A DNA stretch of 8,177 bases from Gallicola sp. GTDB lineage: Bacteria > Bacillota > Clostridia > Tissierellales > Peptoniphilaceae. Below, piece after piece: positions 1 through 7,710 of the stretch. The translations under genes and the position numbers were made by a program. A model generated the notes under the pieces. That model did not search any database. It had not been told where the DNA came from and saw only the letters and a list, made by a program, of their open reading frames with translations. Position 1 is the stretch's first letter; each line of letters starts with the position of its first letter. The stretch covers positions 1 through 8,177 of the forward strand of contig JAAZME010000019.1 of NCBI GenBank assembly GCA_012798975.1, given 5' to 3'.

Positions 1-2025
1 AAGAACAGCATTTAACGTACTTTGTGCCGTAATATTGCCCTGAAGATCGTCATTGTATAATCTTGGTTTTACAAGTTCGATATACCAGTCGCAGAACTCA
101 TTCCAAATAAATTCATATATAGCATTTCCCGCATTTCCGAATTCAAACTTTTCCAAGTTTTGGGAGATCTGCTTTGTGACTGTATTTAAACGGCTTAAAA
201 TCCATTTATCTTCTGCTTCCAACTCCAACTCTTCAAGAGGTTTAATCTTCGATTCGTCTAAATTCATCAATACAAATCTTGTGGCATTCCATAACTTATT
301 TGCAAAATTACGGTTGGATTCCACCTTTTCCATATAGAAACGCATATCATTTCCTGGAGAGTTTCCGGATATTAATGTAAATCTTAAGGCATCCGCTCCA
401 TACTCGTCAATAACTTCTATCGGATCAATACCGTTACCTAAGGACTTGCTCATTTTCCTTCCTTGAGAGTCCCGGATCAAACCTGTGAAATATACATTCG
501 TAAATGGAAGCTCGCCCATATTATAAAGAGTGGAAAATACCATACGAATTACCCAGAAGAAAATAATGTCATATCCCGTAACAAGGGTATTTGTAGGGAA
601 GAAATATTTTAAATCTTCTGTGTCTTTCGGCCAGCCTAATGTGGAGAATGCCCATAGTGCAGAGGAGAACCATGTGTCTAATGTGTCTGGATCTTGTATA
701 AGGTTAGAGCTTCCGCATTTACTGCAGGTGTCGGGTTTTTCCGCACTAACGATTACTTCGCCGCAGTCCTCGCAGTAATAGACTGGAAGCCGATGTCCCC
801 ACCACAACTGTCTTGAGATACACCAGTCTCTAATATTTTCCAGCCAATTTGTATACACTTTCCCAAAACGGCTAGGAATAAGATTTAAGTCGCCATTCTT
901 ATAAGCTTCTAGTGCAGGCTTTGCTAAAGATTCCATTTTAACAAACCATTGTTTTGAAATCAGCGGCTCGATAGTTTCATTACATCTCTCGCAGTGTCCT
1001 ACAGTATGATGAAGATGCTCTGTTTTTTCTAGAAGGCCTTCCTTTTCTAAGTCCTCTACGATTAATTTTCGAGCTTCTAAGCGGTCCAAACCGCTGTATC
1101 TACCATATCCTTTACTGATCGCTGCATCTTCTTCTATCACGATACATTGACCTAAATCATGGCGTGCTCCTACTTCGAAATCGTTAGGATCGTGGCTTGG
1201 TGTGATTTTAACCATACCCGTTCCGTACTCTTTATCTACATAATCATCCGCAATAACAGGAATCTCTCTCCCAACCAGCGGCAGGATTAATTTTTCACCC
1301 AATATCTCTTTATAGCGTTCATCTTCAGGATTTACTGCAACTGCCAAATCTCCCAATAAGGTTTCAGGTCTTGTTGTTGCTATAACGATATATCCTTCCC
1401 GGTCTTTATAAGGATAGCGTATATGCCATAAGTGGCCCTCTTCTTCTTCGTATTCCACTTCTGCATCGGATATAGCTGTACCGCAGGATGGACACCAGTT
1501 TACAATACGATTTCCTTGGTAAATCAAACCATCTTCGTATAGCTTTATAAAATATGTTGTTACGGCTCTGGATAAGTTTTCATCTAGTGTAAAGCTGTCT
1601 CTGGACCAGTCGCAGGATACTCCCAGTTTTTCAAGCTGATTTTTAATATTTCCGCCGTATTCTTCTGTCCACGCCCAAGCTTCTTCTAAGAAACCTTCTC
1701 TCCCCAGCGATTCTTTTGATTTCCCTTCAGATGTGATTTTATTTACAACCTTTGCTTCTGTAGAAATCGATGCATGGTCCGTTCCAGGTACCCATAGTGC
1801 TTCAAACCCATCCATTCTTTTATGGCGGATAATAATATCTTGAATCGTATTATTCATCGCATGGCCTAAATGAAGTTTTCCTGTAACATTTGGAGGGGGC
1901 ATCACTATAGTATAAGGTTCTTTTTCAGGATTCACTTTCGCTGTGAAATACCCGTCTTCTTTCCACTTTTTATAAATCCGATCCTCGAAGGATTTCGGCT
2001 GATATACTTTTTCTAAATTTTTCAA
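1..2025 (-). CDS. valS: Valyl-tRNA synthetase (ValRS), C-terminus cut by window edge
   Basis: Cytoplasmic class I aminoacyl-tRNA synthetase that attaches valine to tRNA-Val using ATP and edits misactivated threonine. 675 codons are visible in one open frame reaching base 1; the family is usually about 880 residues, so the last ~200 (rest of the anticodon-binding domain and the C-terminal coiled coil) lie outside. Visible signatures: [15 protein letters not shown] with the HIGH-type HLGH at residues 52-55, PGTDHA shortly after, and KMSKS at 524-528. Cysteine pairs at 178/181 (CPSC) and 345/348 (CERC), and 418/421 (CEDC) with 434/437 (CSKC), fit the zinc ribbons of the ValRS/IleRS inserts; the editing domain should lie between the first two. 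The start is TTG at 2023-2025: it is preceded by AAGGAGAG, the protein then opens with the family's usual N-terminus ([14 protein letters not shown]), and no better start lies nearby. A T-box precedes it. Identity is certain; the exact start is very likely. Confidence 0.97.
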   Translation of the reverse strand, partial: MKNLEKVYQPKSFEDRIYKKWKEDGYFTAKVNPEKEPYTIVMPPPNVTGKLHLGHAMNNTIQDIIIRHKRMDGFEALWVPGTDHASISTEAKVVNKITSEGKSKESLGREGFLEEAWAWTEEYGGNIKNQLEKLGVSCDWSRDSFTLDENLSRAVTTYFIKLYEDGLIYQGNRIVNWCPSCGTAISDAEVEYEEEEGHLWHIRYPYKDREGYIVIATTRPETLLGDLAVAVNPEDERYKEILGEKLILPLVGREIPVIADDYVDKEYGTGMVKITPSHDPNDFEVGARHDLGQCIVIEEDAAISKGYGRYSGLDRLEARKLIVEDLEKEGLLEKTEHLHHTVGHCERCNETIEPLISKQWFVKMESLAKPALEAYKNGDLNLIPSRFGKVYTNWLENIRDWCISRQLWWGHRLPVYYCEDCGEVIVSAEKPDTCSKCGSSNLIQDPDTLDTWFSSALWAFSTLGWPKDTEDLKYFFPTNTLVTGYDIIFFWVIRMVFSTLYNMGELPFTNVYFTGLIRDSQGRKMSKSLGNGIDPIEVIDEYGADALRFTLISGNSPGNDMRFYMEKVESNRNFANKLWNATRFVLMNLDESKIKPLEELELEAEDKWILSRLNTVTKQISQNLEKFEFGNAGNAIYEFIWNEFCDWYIELVKPRLYNDDLQGNITAQSTLNAVL

Positions 2026-2032
2026 TTCTATT

Positions 2033-2040
2033 CTCTCCTT
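2033..2040 (-). promoter_or_regulatory. Ribosome binding site of valS, supporting a TTG start
   Basis: On the minus strand the sequence AAGGAGAG is followed by seven bases and then TTG. This strong Shine-Dalgarno sequence fixes the valS start at a non-ATG codon. It lies just downstream of the T-box terminator, so it is transcribed only when the leader is antiterminated. Confidence 0.8.
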
Positions 2041-2045
2041 TACAT

Positions 2046-2076
2046 AAAAAAACCCTTCGTTTTTAGGACGAAGAGT
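2046..2076 (-). terminator. T-box intrinsic terminator upstream of valS
   Basis: On the minus strand, ACUCUUCGU (2068-2076) pairs with ACGAAGGGU (2052-2060) in nine base pairs including one U-G, with loop CCUAAAA, followed by a run of six U (2046-2051). The loop contains the 3' arm of the antiterminator, so the two folds are mutually exclusive, as expected for a transcriptional T-box. It should stop transcription when tRNA-Val is charged. Confidence 0.92.
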
Positions 2077-2217
2077 TTCCGCGGTACCACCTAAATTTCA
2101 ATAATGACCTTAATAGATATTGCTCCAAAGCAACCTTCATCTGCTTCCCTTTGGAAGATCTCACCCTGCTTCCTCTCTGTAAAATTTTCGCAGACTACTC
2201 CTCTTTTTCATCGCAAT
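2046..2217 (-). promoter_or_regulatory. T-box riboswitch (tRNA-Val sensing leader) of valS
   Basis: cis-acting leader RNA that binds uncharged tRNA-Val and lets transcription continue into valS. The T-box core AGGUGGUACCGCGG is at 2079-2092. Its UGGU (2086-2089) is complementary to the ACCA end expected for tRNA-Val. Stem I closes through AUUGC (2213-2217) with GCAAU (2119-2123); inside it are UCUGC/GCAGA pairing and a distal GGAAG...CUUCC helix containing GGUGAGA. The specifier is GUU (2132-2134), a valine codon, placed 11 bases before the end of GGAGCA exactly as GGC is placed in the Bacillus subtilis glyQS T-box. The antiterminator pairs UUUAGG (2090-2095) with CCUAAA (2062-2067); the competing terminator is listed separately. 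Structures were folded by eye; the T-box identity is firm, helix ends are approximate. Confidence 0.95.
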
Positions 2218-2232
2218 TATTCGATTACTATC

Positions 2233-2261
2233 ATAATAACTTATCCTATATATTTGCGCAA
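2233..2261 (-). promoter_or_regulatory. Probable sigma-A promoter for the valS T-box leader
   Basis: Minus-strand -10 hexamer TATTAT (2233-2238, one mismatch to consensus) with a weak -35 TTGCGC (2256-2261) at 17 bases. Transcription would begin near 2226, just before the base of T-box stem I at 2217, which is the right place for a T-box leader. The -35 lies 8 bases downstream of the hydrolase stop codon. The -35 matches only 3 of 6 positions, so the call rests mainly on position and the -10. Confidence 0.5.
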
Positions 2262-2268
2262 GAATGTA

Positions 2269-2877
2269 CTATTTTAAGTAAGCGTTGTATTTCTTTTCAT
2301 GCATTAGAGTCGTTGCTTCTCCGTGACCTGGAAATACTTTATAATCGAAATCCATGTCTAAAAGTTTCTGAATGGACTCTTCCATAGCTGAAGGATCTGA
2401 TGTTGGTAGATCCGATCTCCCTACTGTCCCTTTAAATAACATATCCCCGCTAAACATTTTATCTCCGATTAGTATCAGCATGCTTCCAGCTGTATGTCCC
2501 GGTGTATGAATAAAATGGATTTTGTTTTCTTGGAATTCCAGTTCATCCCCCTCCGATACAAAGCGGTCTGGATAGACTTTTATCCCAGAAGCGCCTCGCC
2601 CGGATAAATTCATTTCTGGGGTTTCGAGAAGTTCTTTCTCTTCTATATGAGCTATCACCTCTGCCCCGAATTCTTCTTTTAAAGGATTGAGCGCTCCGAT
2701 ATGATCTGCATGTCCATGGGTCAAAAGTATATAATCCAAAACATAATGATTGTCCTTTAAAAAAGAAGATATTTCTTCATAATTCCCTCCTGGATCTACA
2801 ATTGCTGCATGATCTTTTTCAATTAAAACATAAATATTTTCTCCCATCGAGTAGGTTGTAAAAATTTTTATTTCCAA
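2269..2877 (-). CDS. MBL-fold metal hydrolase, glyoxalase II-like
   Basis: Small single-domain metallo-beta-lactamase-fold protein of 202 residues, probably a cytoplasmic thioester or related hydrolase with two metal ions. The metal ligands are all visible: HGHADH gives H54, H56, D58 and H59; PGHT gives H128; SGD gives D145; PGHG gives H185. The motif set and the short length, without the C-terminal glutathione-binding domain of classical GloB, match the YcbL-like/type III glyoxalase II group; the substrate cannot be read from sequence. The start is TTG at 2875-2877, preceded by AGGAGG six bases away. The next in-frame ATG (residue 11) would remove the first beta-strand. It follows dtd after 10 bases and is probably cotranscribed with rel and dtd, an arrangement common in Clostridia. 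No signal peptide is seen. The fold is certain; the biochemical role is not. Confidence 0.93.
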   Translation of the reverse strand: MEIKIFTTYSMGENIYVLIEKDHAAIVDPGGNYEEISSFLKDNHYVLDYILLTHGHADHIGALNPLKEEFGAEVIAHIEEKELLETPEMNLSGRGASGIKVYPDRFVSEGDELEFQENKIHFIHTPGHTAGSMLILIGDKMFSGDMLFKGTVGRSDLPTSDPSAMEESIQKLLDMDFDYKVFPGHGEATTLMHEKKYNAYLK

Positions 2878-2883
2878 AAAAAG

Positions 2884-2889
2884 CCTCCT
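2884..2889 (-). promoter_or_regulatory. Ribosome binding site fused to the dtd stop, setting the hydrolase TTG start
   Basis: AGGAGG on the minus strand overlaps the last two bases of the dtd TAG stop and lies six bases before the TTG start of the metal hydrolase gene. It supports TTG over the internal ATG and suggests translational coupling to dtd. Confidence 0.8.
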
Positions 2890-3337
2890 AATAAATTTTA
2901 GAGCTGTCTAATTGGATCGTAACCGGTCCGTCATTGACTAAAGAAACATCCATATCCGCCCCAAATTCGCCTGTTTCCACCTTCAAACCAGTACTCCTAA
3001 GCTTTTCTAAAAAGATTTCATAATTATCGAGGGATTTTGGAGATTTTGCCGACTGTATAAAACTTGGCCGATTGCCTTTTCTGCAATCCCCGTAAAGAGT
3101 AAACTGAGATACGACTAACAATTCTCCACGGATATCTTGAATGGATAAATTCATTTTCCCATCTTCATCTTCAAAAACTCTAAGGTTTTCTATTTTTTTA
3201 GCCAAATAATCAATATCCGAAATTTCGTCATCCCTATGCACTGCAACAAATATCAGAAACCCTTTGCCGATCTCTCCATTGATTTTACCGTTGATTTCAA
3301 CCTTTGCTTTTGAAACCCTCTGAACTACTGCTCTCAT
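2888..3337 (-). CDS. dtd: D-aminoacyl-tRNA deacylase
   Basis: Cytoplasmic homodimeric proofreading enzyme that hydrolyses D-amino acids (and, in the family, glycine mischarged on tRNA-Ala) from tRNA. The 149 residues match the usual full length of about 145-150. The N-terminal [15 protein letters not shown] is characteristic. Two active-site motifs are intact: SQFTLYGD starting at residue 77, followed by RKGNRPSF, and NDGPVT with the cross-subunit Gly-cisPro pair at 137-138. The start is ATG, with TAGGAG ending six bases upstream, where the TAG is the stop codon of rel. It sits nine bases after rel and ten before the metal hydrolase gene, so it is expressed from the rel unit. Nothing is missing or unusual. 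Confidence 0.97.
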   Translation of the reverse strand: MRAVVQRVSKAKVEINGKINGEIGKGFLIFVAVHRDDEISDIDYLAKKIENLRVFEDEDGKMNLSIQDIRGELLVVSQFTLYGDCRKGNRPSFIQSAKSPKSLDNYEIFLEKLRSTGLKVETGEFGADMDVSLVNDGPVTIQLDSSKIY

Positions 3338-3346
3338 ATACCACTC

Positions 3347-5512
3347 CTAAGATTTGACTCTGTATACATCTAAAGTGCCTTTAATCGAAAGTATCGTACC
3401 AATCAGCTCTTTGATTTGATTGGTGTCGTTTATTTCAACTTTAATATTAATAATATACGTTTTATCCTTATCTTTTCTTGCATTCATACCTGTAACTGTA
3501 AAATTCTTTTCCGTTAATTTTTGAGTCACTGCTGCCAAATAATCCGGACGATCGAAAGCTATGATCTTAATTTCTACACTATAGTTGATATTCGAAGTAT
3601 TGTCCCAAGCTACATCTATAATCCGGTCTGCTTCTTCCAAACTTTTAAGGTTGGAACAATCCTTTCTATGAACCGAAACTCCCCTGCCTTTCGTAATATA
3701 GCCTACTATATCATCTCCTGGCACCGGATTGCAGCATTTAGCCAATTTTATTTCCAGATTGTCTACGCCCTTTACAACTACACCGTGGGCAGAAGACTCC
3801 CGATGCTGAGGATTCGGTCTTTCTTCTAAGTCTTTAAACTGTTCTAGAGCATCCTCTACCTTGTAATAGTCTTTATAGTATTCTTTTAATTTCGGCATTA
3901 TTTGAGTAAGCTGAAGACTTCCAAATCCTAAAGCAGCATACATATCATCTATCGAAGAGAAACTAAGTCTTTCAGATATCTCTTTTAACCATTCTTCTTT
4001 TAAAATTTTATTAAAAGTAAAGCCTTGTTTCCGGACTTCTTTCTCCAAAGCATCCCTGCCTCGGACAATATTTTGACTTCTCTGCTCTTTTTTGAAAAAC
4101 TGTTTAATTTTTGTCCGTGCCTGAGAAGACTTTACAATCTTCAGCCAGTCCTGGCTAGGACCGCTGGATCCGCTTGATGTGAGAATCTCAACGATATTCC
4201 CATTCTTTAATTTATAATTCAAAGGAACAAGCTTTCCATCTACTTTTGCTCCGATACAATGATTTCCTACAGCAGAATGGACACGATAAGCAAAATCGAT
4301 AGGTGTCGAACCTTCAGGAAGGTCTATAACATCTCCTCTAGGGGAGAATACAAAGACTTCATCGTTTGAAAACTCTTCTTTGAATACATCTATAAATTCT
4401 CTGGAATCTGCGATATCATTTTGCCAATCCATCAACTGTCGGATCCAAGTCAGCTTATCATCAAAATTCGACTGTTTTTCTGTGCTGCCTTCTTTGTATT
4501 TCCAATGGGCGGCGATACCATATTCTGCTGTTTTATGCATATCCCATGTACGAATCTGAACTTCAAAAATATCGCCTCTCGGCCCAATCACAGTACTATG
4601 AAGAGATTGGTACATGTTTGCTTTCGGCATCGCAATATAGTCTTTAAATCTGCCGGGAATCGGCTTCCATAAAGAGTGAACGGCTCCCAGAACACCGTAA
4701 CAGTCCTTCTTCGTATCTACGATCACTCGAACTGCAGACAGATCAAATATTTCTTCAAAAGATTTATTCTGCTGATACATTTTTTTATAGATACTATAGA
4801 TGCTTTTAGGCCTCCCGTTGATTTCTCCTTTGATGCCCAATTCATCCATGGCAACATTTAGAACCACGATAATATCTTGAATTACATTTTCCCGCTCTGC
4901 TCTATTTTTTTGGATTCTGTTTACAAGATCATAGTATTTTTCCGGCTCCAAATAACGCAGCGATAAATCTTCCAGTTCCCATTTAACAGTACTGATACCA
5001 AGTCTATGGGCTAAAGGCGCATAGATCTCCAAAGTTTCAGTGGCCTTTTCAATCTGCTTCACACGGGTCATATACTCAAGTGTTCTCATATTGTGCAGAC
5101 GGTCGGCGAGTTTGATAATAACAACCCGGATATCCTTTGCCATAGCAAGGACCATTTTTCTAAGATTCTCAGCCTGATTTTCTTTCTTGGATTTGTATTT
5201 TATTTTTTTAAGTTTTGTGACCCCTTCTACAAGCTCGGCTACATTAGTACCAAACATTTCCTCTAATTCTTCAAAGGTCATCTCTGTATCTTCTAAGGCA
5301 TCATGAAGAAGACCAGAAATAATTGTATCATCATCCATGCTTAAATCTGAAAGAATTAAAGCGACAGCTTCGGGATGTATAAAATAAGGCTCGCCGGAAC
5401 TTCTTAATTGTCCTTCATGTGCCTCTTCCGACAGTTTGTAGGCCTTCTCTATTTTCTTCTCATCACAATTAGGATTATATGATTTAATTTTTGTCAGTAA
5501 GTCACTGAGCAT
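3347..5512 (-). CDS. rel: Bifunctional (p)ppGpp synthetase/hydrolase (RSH, long Rel)
   Basis: Ribosome-associated stringent-response enzyme that makes (p)ppGpp from ATP and GDP/GTP on amino-acid starvation and degrades it otherwise. All 721 residues are present, close to the usual ~730. Domains in order: HD hydrolase (about 25-180) with H46, the H70-D71 pair in LLHDALEDT, and D137 in KLADRLHNMRT; synthetase (about 205-345) with GRPKSIYSIYKKM at 233-245, D257 in FDLSAVRVI, RFKD at 288-291, YQSLH and E317/Q319 in EVQIRT; TGS (about 384-447); a conserved-cysteine region with C593, C594, H615 and C619; and a C-terminal ACT domain (about 645-721). The RxKD motif, rather than ExDD, and the intact HD residues indicate a bifunctional Rel, not a monofunctional RelA. 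ATG start with GGGAGGT six bases upstream. It heads the rel-dtd-hydrolase unit; apt, often its upstream neighbour in Clostridia, is absent. Confidence 0.98.
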   Translation of the reverse strand: MLSDLLTKIKSYNPNCDEKKIEKAYKLSEEAHEGQLRSSGEPYFIHPEAVALILSDLSMDDDTIISGLLHDALEDTEMTFEELEEMFGTNVAELVEGVTKLKKIKYKSKKENQAENLRKMVLAMAKDIRVVIIKLADRLHNMRTLEYMTRVKQIEKATETLEIYAPLAHRLGISTVKWELEDLSLRYLEPEKYYDLVNRIQKNRAERENVIQDIIVVLNVAMDELGIKGEINGRPKSIYSIYKKMYQQNKSFEEIFDLSAVRVIVDTKKDCYGVLGAVHSLWKPIPGRFKDYIAMPKANMYQSLHSTVIGPRGDIFEVQIRTWDMHKTAEYGIAAHWKYKEGSTEKQSNFDDKLTWIRQLMDWQNDIADSREFIDVFKEEFSNDEVFVFSPRGDVIDLPEGSTPIDFAYRVHSAVGNHCIGAKVDGKLVPLNYKLKNGNIVEILTSSGSSGPSQDWLKIVKSSQARTKIKQFFKKEQRSQNIVRGRDALEKEVRKQGFTFNKILKEEWLKEISERLSFSSIDDMYAALGFGSLQLTQIMPKLKEYYKDYYKVEDALEQFKDLEERPNPQHRESSAHGVVVKGVDNLEIKLAKCCNPVPGDDIVGYITKGRGVSVHRKDCSNLKSLEEADRIIDVAWDNTSNINYSVEIKIIAFDRPDYLAAVTQKLTEKNFTVTGMNARKDKDKTYIINIKVEINDTNQIKELIGTILSIKGTLDVYRVKS

Positions 5513-5553
5513 CTCTCTACCTCCCGAAACGTAAACATTAATATATTGAAATC

Positions 5554-5562
5554 ATTATATCA
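5554..5562 (-). promoter_or_regulatory. Extended -10 promoter of the rel-dtd-hydrolase unit
   Basis: On the minus strand TGATATAAT gives a perfect TATAAT (5554-5559) with the extended -10 TGn. The hexamer 17 bases upstream is GTAGTT (5577-5582), a poor -35, which extended -10 promoters tolerate. Transcription would start near 5547 and give a leader of about 35 bases before the rel ATG. It lies in the 74-base gap after recJ, the only sizeable gap in the recJ-to-hydrolase stretch. Confidence 0.6.
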
Positions 5563-5586
5563 TAACAATCATGGAAAACTACAGTT

Positions 5587-7332
5587 TTAACGTAGATCTT
5601 TAATATGAAGCTGAAGTGTTTTCTTCTGATTAAACTCGTTAATTTGCGGATAATAGCATATATCGATTCTATAATTATGATCAAGTCCTAATCGGATTTT
5701 CTCCAGCCCCTCCGGACCAAACTTTTCCGCTAGATAATCCAAGGTTTCTTCTGTGTCCCTAAAAGAAATCCCTGTAAAAAGTTTGCCTTTTTTTTCTAGG
5801 GAAAAACGAAGTACATTTTTATTTTTACCGATAACGTCCAGTTTTTTAAGAAGAATCTTTTTATCTCCAAATAAAGGTCTAGAATTTCCTTTTCCAAAAG
5901 GACTCAGCTTTTCAATCTCATCGACTAAATCGAAATTTAGCATCTCGATATTTAAACTGCTGTCCAAATAAATCTTAGGCTGAAAGTCTTCCTCTTTAAG
6001 TTTTGAACTCTCATTTAAAACCCTGCTGAATTCTTCAAAATTATCTTCCGATATAGACATCCCAGCAGCCATAGCATGTCCTCCAAAGGATACCAGTGTT
6101 TCCCTATACGGATTGATTTCTTCAAACATATTGTACTGTTCGATACTTCTTCCGGAACCTTTCAGTACACCTTCTTCTTGTGCCTTTGTAAAAAGAATCG
6201 TCGGTCGGCTGAAAAACTCTTTTATTCTCCCAGCTATAATTCCCACAATACTTTCGTGAATTTCTTCGTCTTTAAGCACTAGAATTTCCGGCAGTTTTTC
6301 TAATCGCAGTACACTTTCTTTAACTCTTTCATATCCGATTTCCGTTAAATCTTTCCGTTCATTGTTTAAAGATACCAGTTCCTTTGCAATTTCCTCGACC
6401 TTTTCCATATTCTCTTCGTAAAACAATTCGATTCCTTTGGATGCCGTATCAAGTCTTCCTGCCGCATTGATACAAGGACCCATAATAAATCCCAAAGAAT
6501 AAACAGAAACGTCTCCTTTTATTCCCGTTTCTTTAATAAGTGATTTCATGCCGTAATTTTCAGTACTATTGATTTTCTTAAGTCCTTCAATTACGATATA
6601 TCTATTTTCGTCGACTAAATCGACAATATCGCAGACTGTACCCATACATACATACTCTAAAAGATCTGAAAGATAATCCATATCTCCATCTAATTTTGTA
6701 TATAAACCTTGGATAAACTTAAAGGCAACACCAGCTCCGCATAATTCTTTGAAGGGATAATTGCAGTCCCATTGCTGAGGATTTAATACAGCATCCGCCT
6801 GCGGGACGACCTGCAGTTCTCCTTCTTCCGGAACTTGATGATGGTCGGTAATTATAACATCCATCCCGAGTTCTTTTATTTTTTCGATTTCTTCAAAGGC
6901 CGAAATTCCATTATCACAGGTAATAATCAAGCCTGCTCCGCCTTCTTTTGCTTTTTCAATAATTGACATTGAAATCCCGTAGCCGTCTGTAAGCCGGTTG
7001 GGAATCGCATAAGAAATATTATCCGTATAGAGCATCAGCCCGTCTAGTAATGTCATCGTTGCGGAATTACCGTCTTGATCATAGTCCCCAACAATCAGAA
7101 TCGAACTTCCTGCATCAATGTGCTTTATCAAGAGATCTAAGGCTTTGTCCATATCTTTCATTAAAAAAGGATCATGGGAAGAATTCTCTAAAGTAGGTTT
7201 CAAAAAATCATTCATCTTATCTTCAGGTATTTTACGATTAAGCATAAGCCGCACAAGTATTGGATGAATCCCTGTCTCTTTTGATATACCGGCTATGTCT
7301 TCTTTTAAGTTTTTAACATACCATTTTGCCAT
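5587..7332 (-). CDS. recJ: Single-stranded-DNA-specific 5'-3' exonuclease RecJ
   Basis: DHH-family nuclease acting in RecF-type recombinational repair, base-excision repair and mismatch repair. The 581 residues are close to the family's shorter members (E. coli RecJ is 577). DHH domain: DYDQDG at 83-88, CDNGIS from 139 (D140), DHH at 163-165 and D235 in GTVCDIVDL, which supply the metal ligands. GPCINAAGRL (GRL 291-293) follows. The DHHA1 domain carries HESIVGIIAGRI (H358), GSGRS at 391-395 and FGGHAMAAG at 415-423. The C-terminal third (SPFGKGNSRPLF onward) fits the OB-fold region. Motif I reads DGNSAT where DG-V/A/I-T-S-T is more usual, but the acidic ligands are kept. ATG start with AAAGGAG five bases upstream. 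It lies 63 bases after yajC and 74 before rel; no clear own promoter was found. Confidence 0.97.
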   Translation of the reverse strand: MAKWYVKNLKEDIAGISKETGIHPILVRLMLNRKIPEDKMNDFLKPTLENSSHDPFLMKDMDKALDLLIKHIDAGSSILIVGDYDQDGNSATMTLLDGLMLYTDNISYAIPNRLTDGYGISMSIIEKAKEGGAGLIITCDNGISAFEEIEKIKELGMDVIITDHHQVPEEGELQVVPQADAVLNPQQWDCNYPFKELCGAGVAFKFIQGLYTKLDGDMDYLSDLLEYVCMGTVCDIVDLVDENRYIVIEGLKKINSTENYGMKSLIKETGIKGDVSVYSLGFIMGPCINAAGRLDTASKGIELFYEENMEKVEEIAKELVSLNNERKDLTEIGYERVKESVLRLEKLPEILVLKDEEIHESIVGIIAGRIKEFFSRPTILFTKAQEEGVLKGSGRSIEQYNMFEEINPYRETLVSFGGHAMAAGMSISEDNFEEFSRVLNESSKLKEEDFQPKIYLDSSLNIEMLNFDLVDEIEKLSPFGKGNSRPLFGDKKILLKKLDVIGKNKNVLRFSLEKKGKLFTGISFRDTEETLDYLAEKFGPEGLEKIRLGLDHNYRIDICYYPQINEFNQKKTLQLHIKDLR

Positions 7333-7349
7333 TTGAACTCCTTTTATAT

Positions 7350-7384
7350 AAACAAAAAGAAATATCTGAAAACAAATATTTCTT
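7350..7384 (-). terminator. Possible weak intrinsic terminator or attenuator after yajC
   Basis: On the minus strand AAGAAATATTT (7374-7384) pairs with AGATATTTCTT (7357-7367) in 11 base pairs including one U-G, with a six-base loop, followed by UUUGUUU (7350-7356). It begins 12 bases after the yajC stop. The stem has only one G-C pair, so termination may be partial, which would let some transcripts reach recJ. It could also be a chance A+T-rich palindrome. Confidence 0.45.
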
Positions 7385-7395
7385 AAAGTCGTTTA

Positions 7396-7695
7396 TTATT
7401 CTTGTATAATGTCTGTTCCTGCTGTATCTTTTTGTAGAACTTGGCCTACTGCAGTTTTAACAATATCAAGCTTTGCGCCGTTTCCTGACTCAATTGTAAT
7501 AGAGTCATCTGAAATCTTTACAACAGAGCCCTTGATTCCGCCAATCGTAACGATTCTGTCTCCAATTACAAGACTAGATCTCATCTCCGCAAGTTTTTTC
7601 TGCTGCTTTTGCTGAGGTCGAATCATCATAAAGTACATAAGCACCAACACGATGATTAAAGGTAAAAATCCACCGATCAAACCTAATTGTTCCAT
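7396..7695 (-). CDS. yajC: Sec translocon accessory protein YajC
   Basis: Small inner-membrane protein that associates with SecDF and SecYEG and assists protein export. With the preferred start it has 99 residues, typical of the family. One N-terminal membrane segment (about residues 5-24) is followed by the family hallmark RPQQKQQKK (26-34), then a small cytoplasmic domain with GDRIVTIGGIKGSVVKI (45-61). An ATG two codons upstream (7699-7701) directly abuts AGGAGG with no spacing, so the ATG at 7693-7695, with six bases of spacing, is the likelier start; the longer form would be 101 residues. It follows tgt, as in most bacteria. The usual downstream secD/secF are absent: a weak hairpin and then recJ follow. 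Confidence 0.95.
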   Translation of the reverse strand: MEQLGLIGGFLPLIIVLVLMYFMMIRPQQKQQKKLAEMRSSLVIGDRIVTIGGIKGSVVKISDDSITIESGNGAKLDIVKTAVGQVLQKDTAGTDIIQE

Positions 7696-7701
7696 AGCCA
7701 T

Positions 7702-7707
7702 CCTCCT

Positions 7708-7710
<3 letters not shown>
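7702..7710 (-). promoter_or_regulatory. Ribosome binding site of yajC overlapping the tgt stop
   Basis: The minus strand reads TAAAGGAGG: TAA is the tgt stop codon and AAAGGAGG is the Shine-Dalgarno sequence. It touches one ATG directly and lies six bases before a second one, which decides the start in favour of the second. The overlap indicates coupled translation of tgt and yajC. Confidence 0.85.

Noticed and set aside
53..337. Open frame of 94 codons on the plus strand opposite valS.
   Set aside because: It lies antisense to a clearly conserved part of ValRS, resembles no family I recognise, and its composition is what the complementary strand of a real gene gives.
530..778. Open frame of 82 codons on the plus strand opposite the valS zinc-ribbon region.
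   Set aside because: Shadow of valS; the minus-strand frame carries the conserved cysteine pairs and the plus-strand frame carries no recognisable motif.
2151..2387. Open frame of 78 codons on the plus strand across the T-box and the hydrolase 3' end.
   Set aside because: It crosses structured T-box RNA and the conserved end of the hydrolase; a coding explanation is unnecessary.
5571..5590. Small inverted repeat AAAACTGTAGTTTT at the recJ stop as a terminator.
   Set aside because: Only about five A/T-rich pairs around a tiny loop and no U-run; too weak to call.
3521..6282. Several short plus-strand frames opposite rel and recJ.
   Set aside because: All are antisense to strongly conserved enzymes and show no domain or signal features.
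7382..7410. TATAAT on the plus strand at 7405-7410, suggesting an antisense promoter into yajC.
   Set aside because: No acceptable -35 (CTTAAA at 17 bases) and no TGn extension; chance occurrence in A+T-rich sequence is likely.
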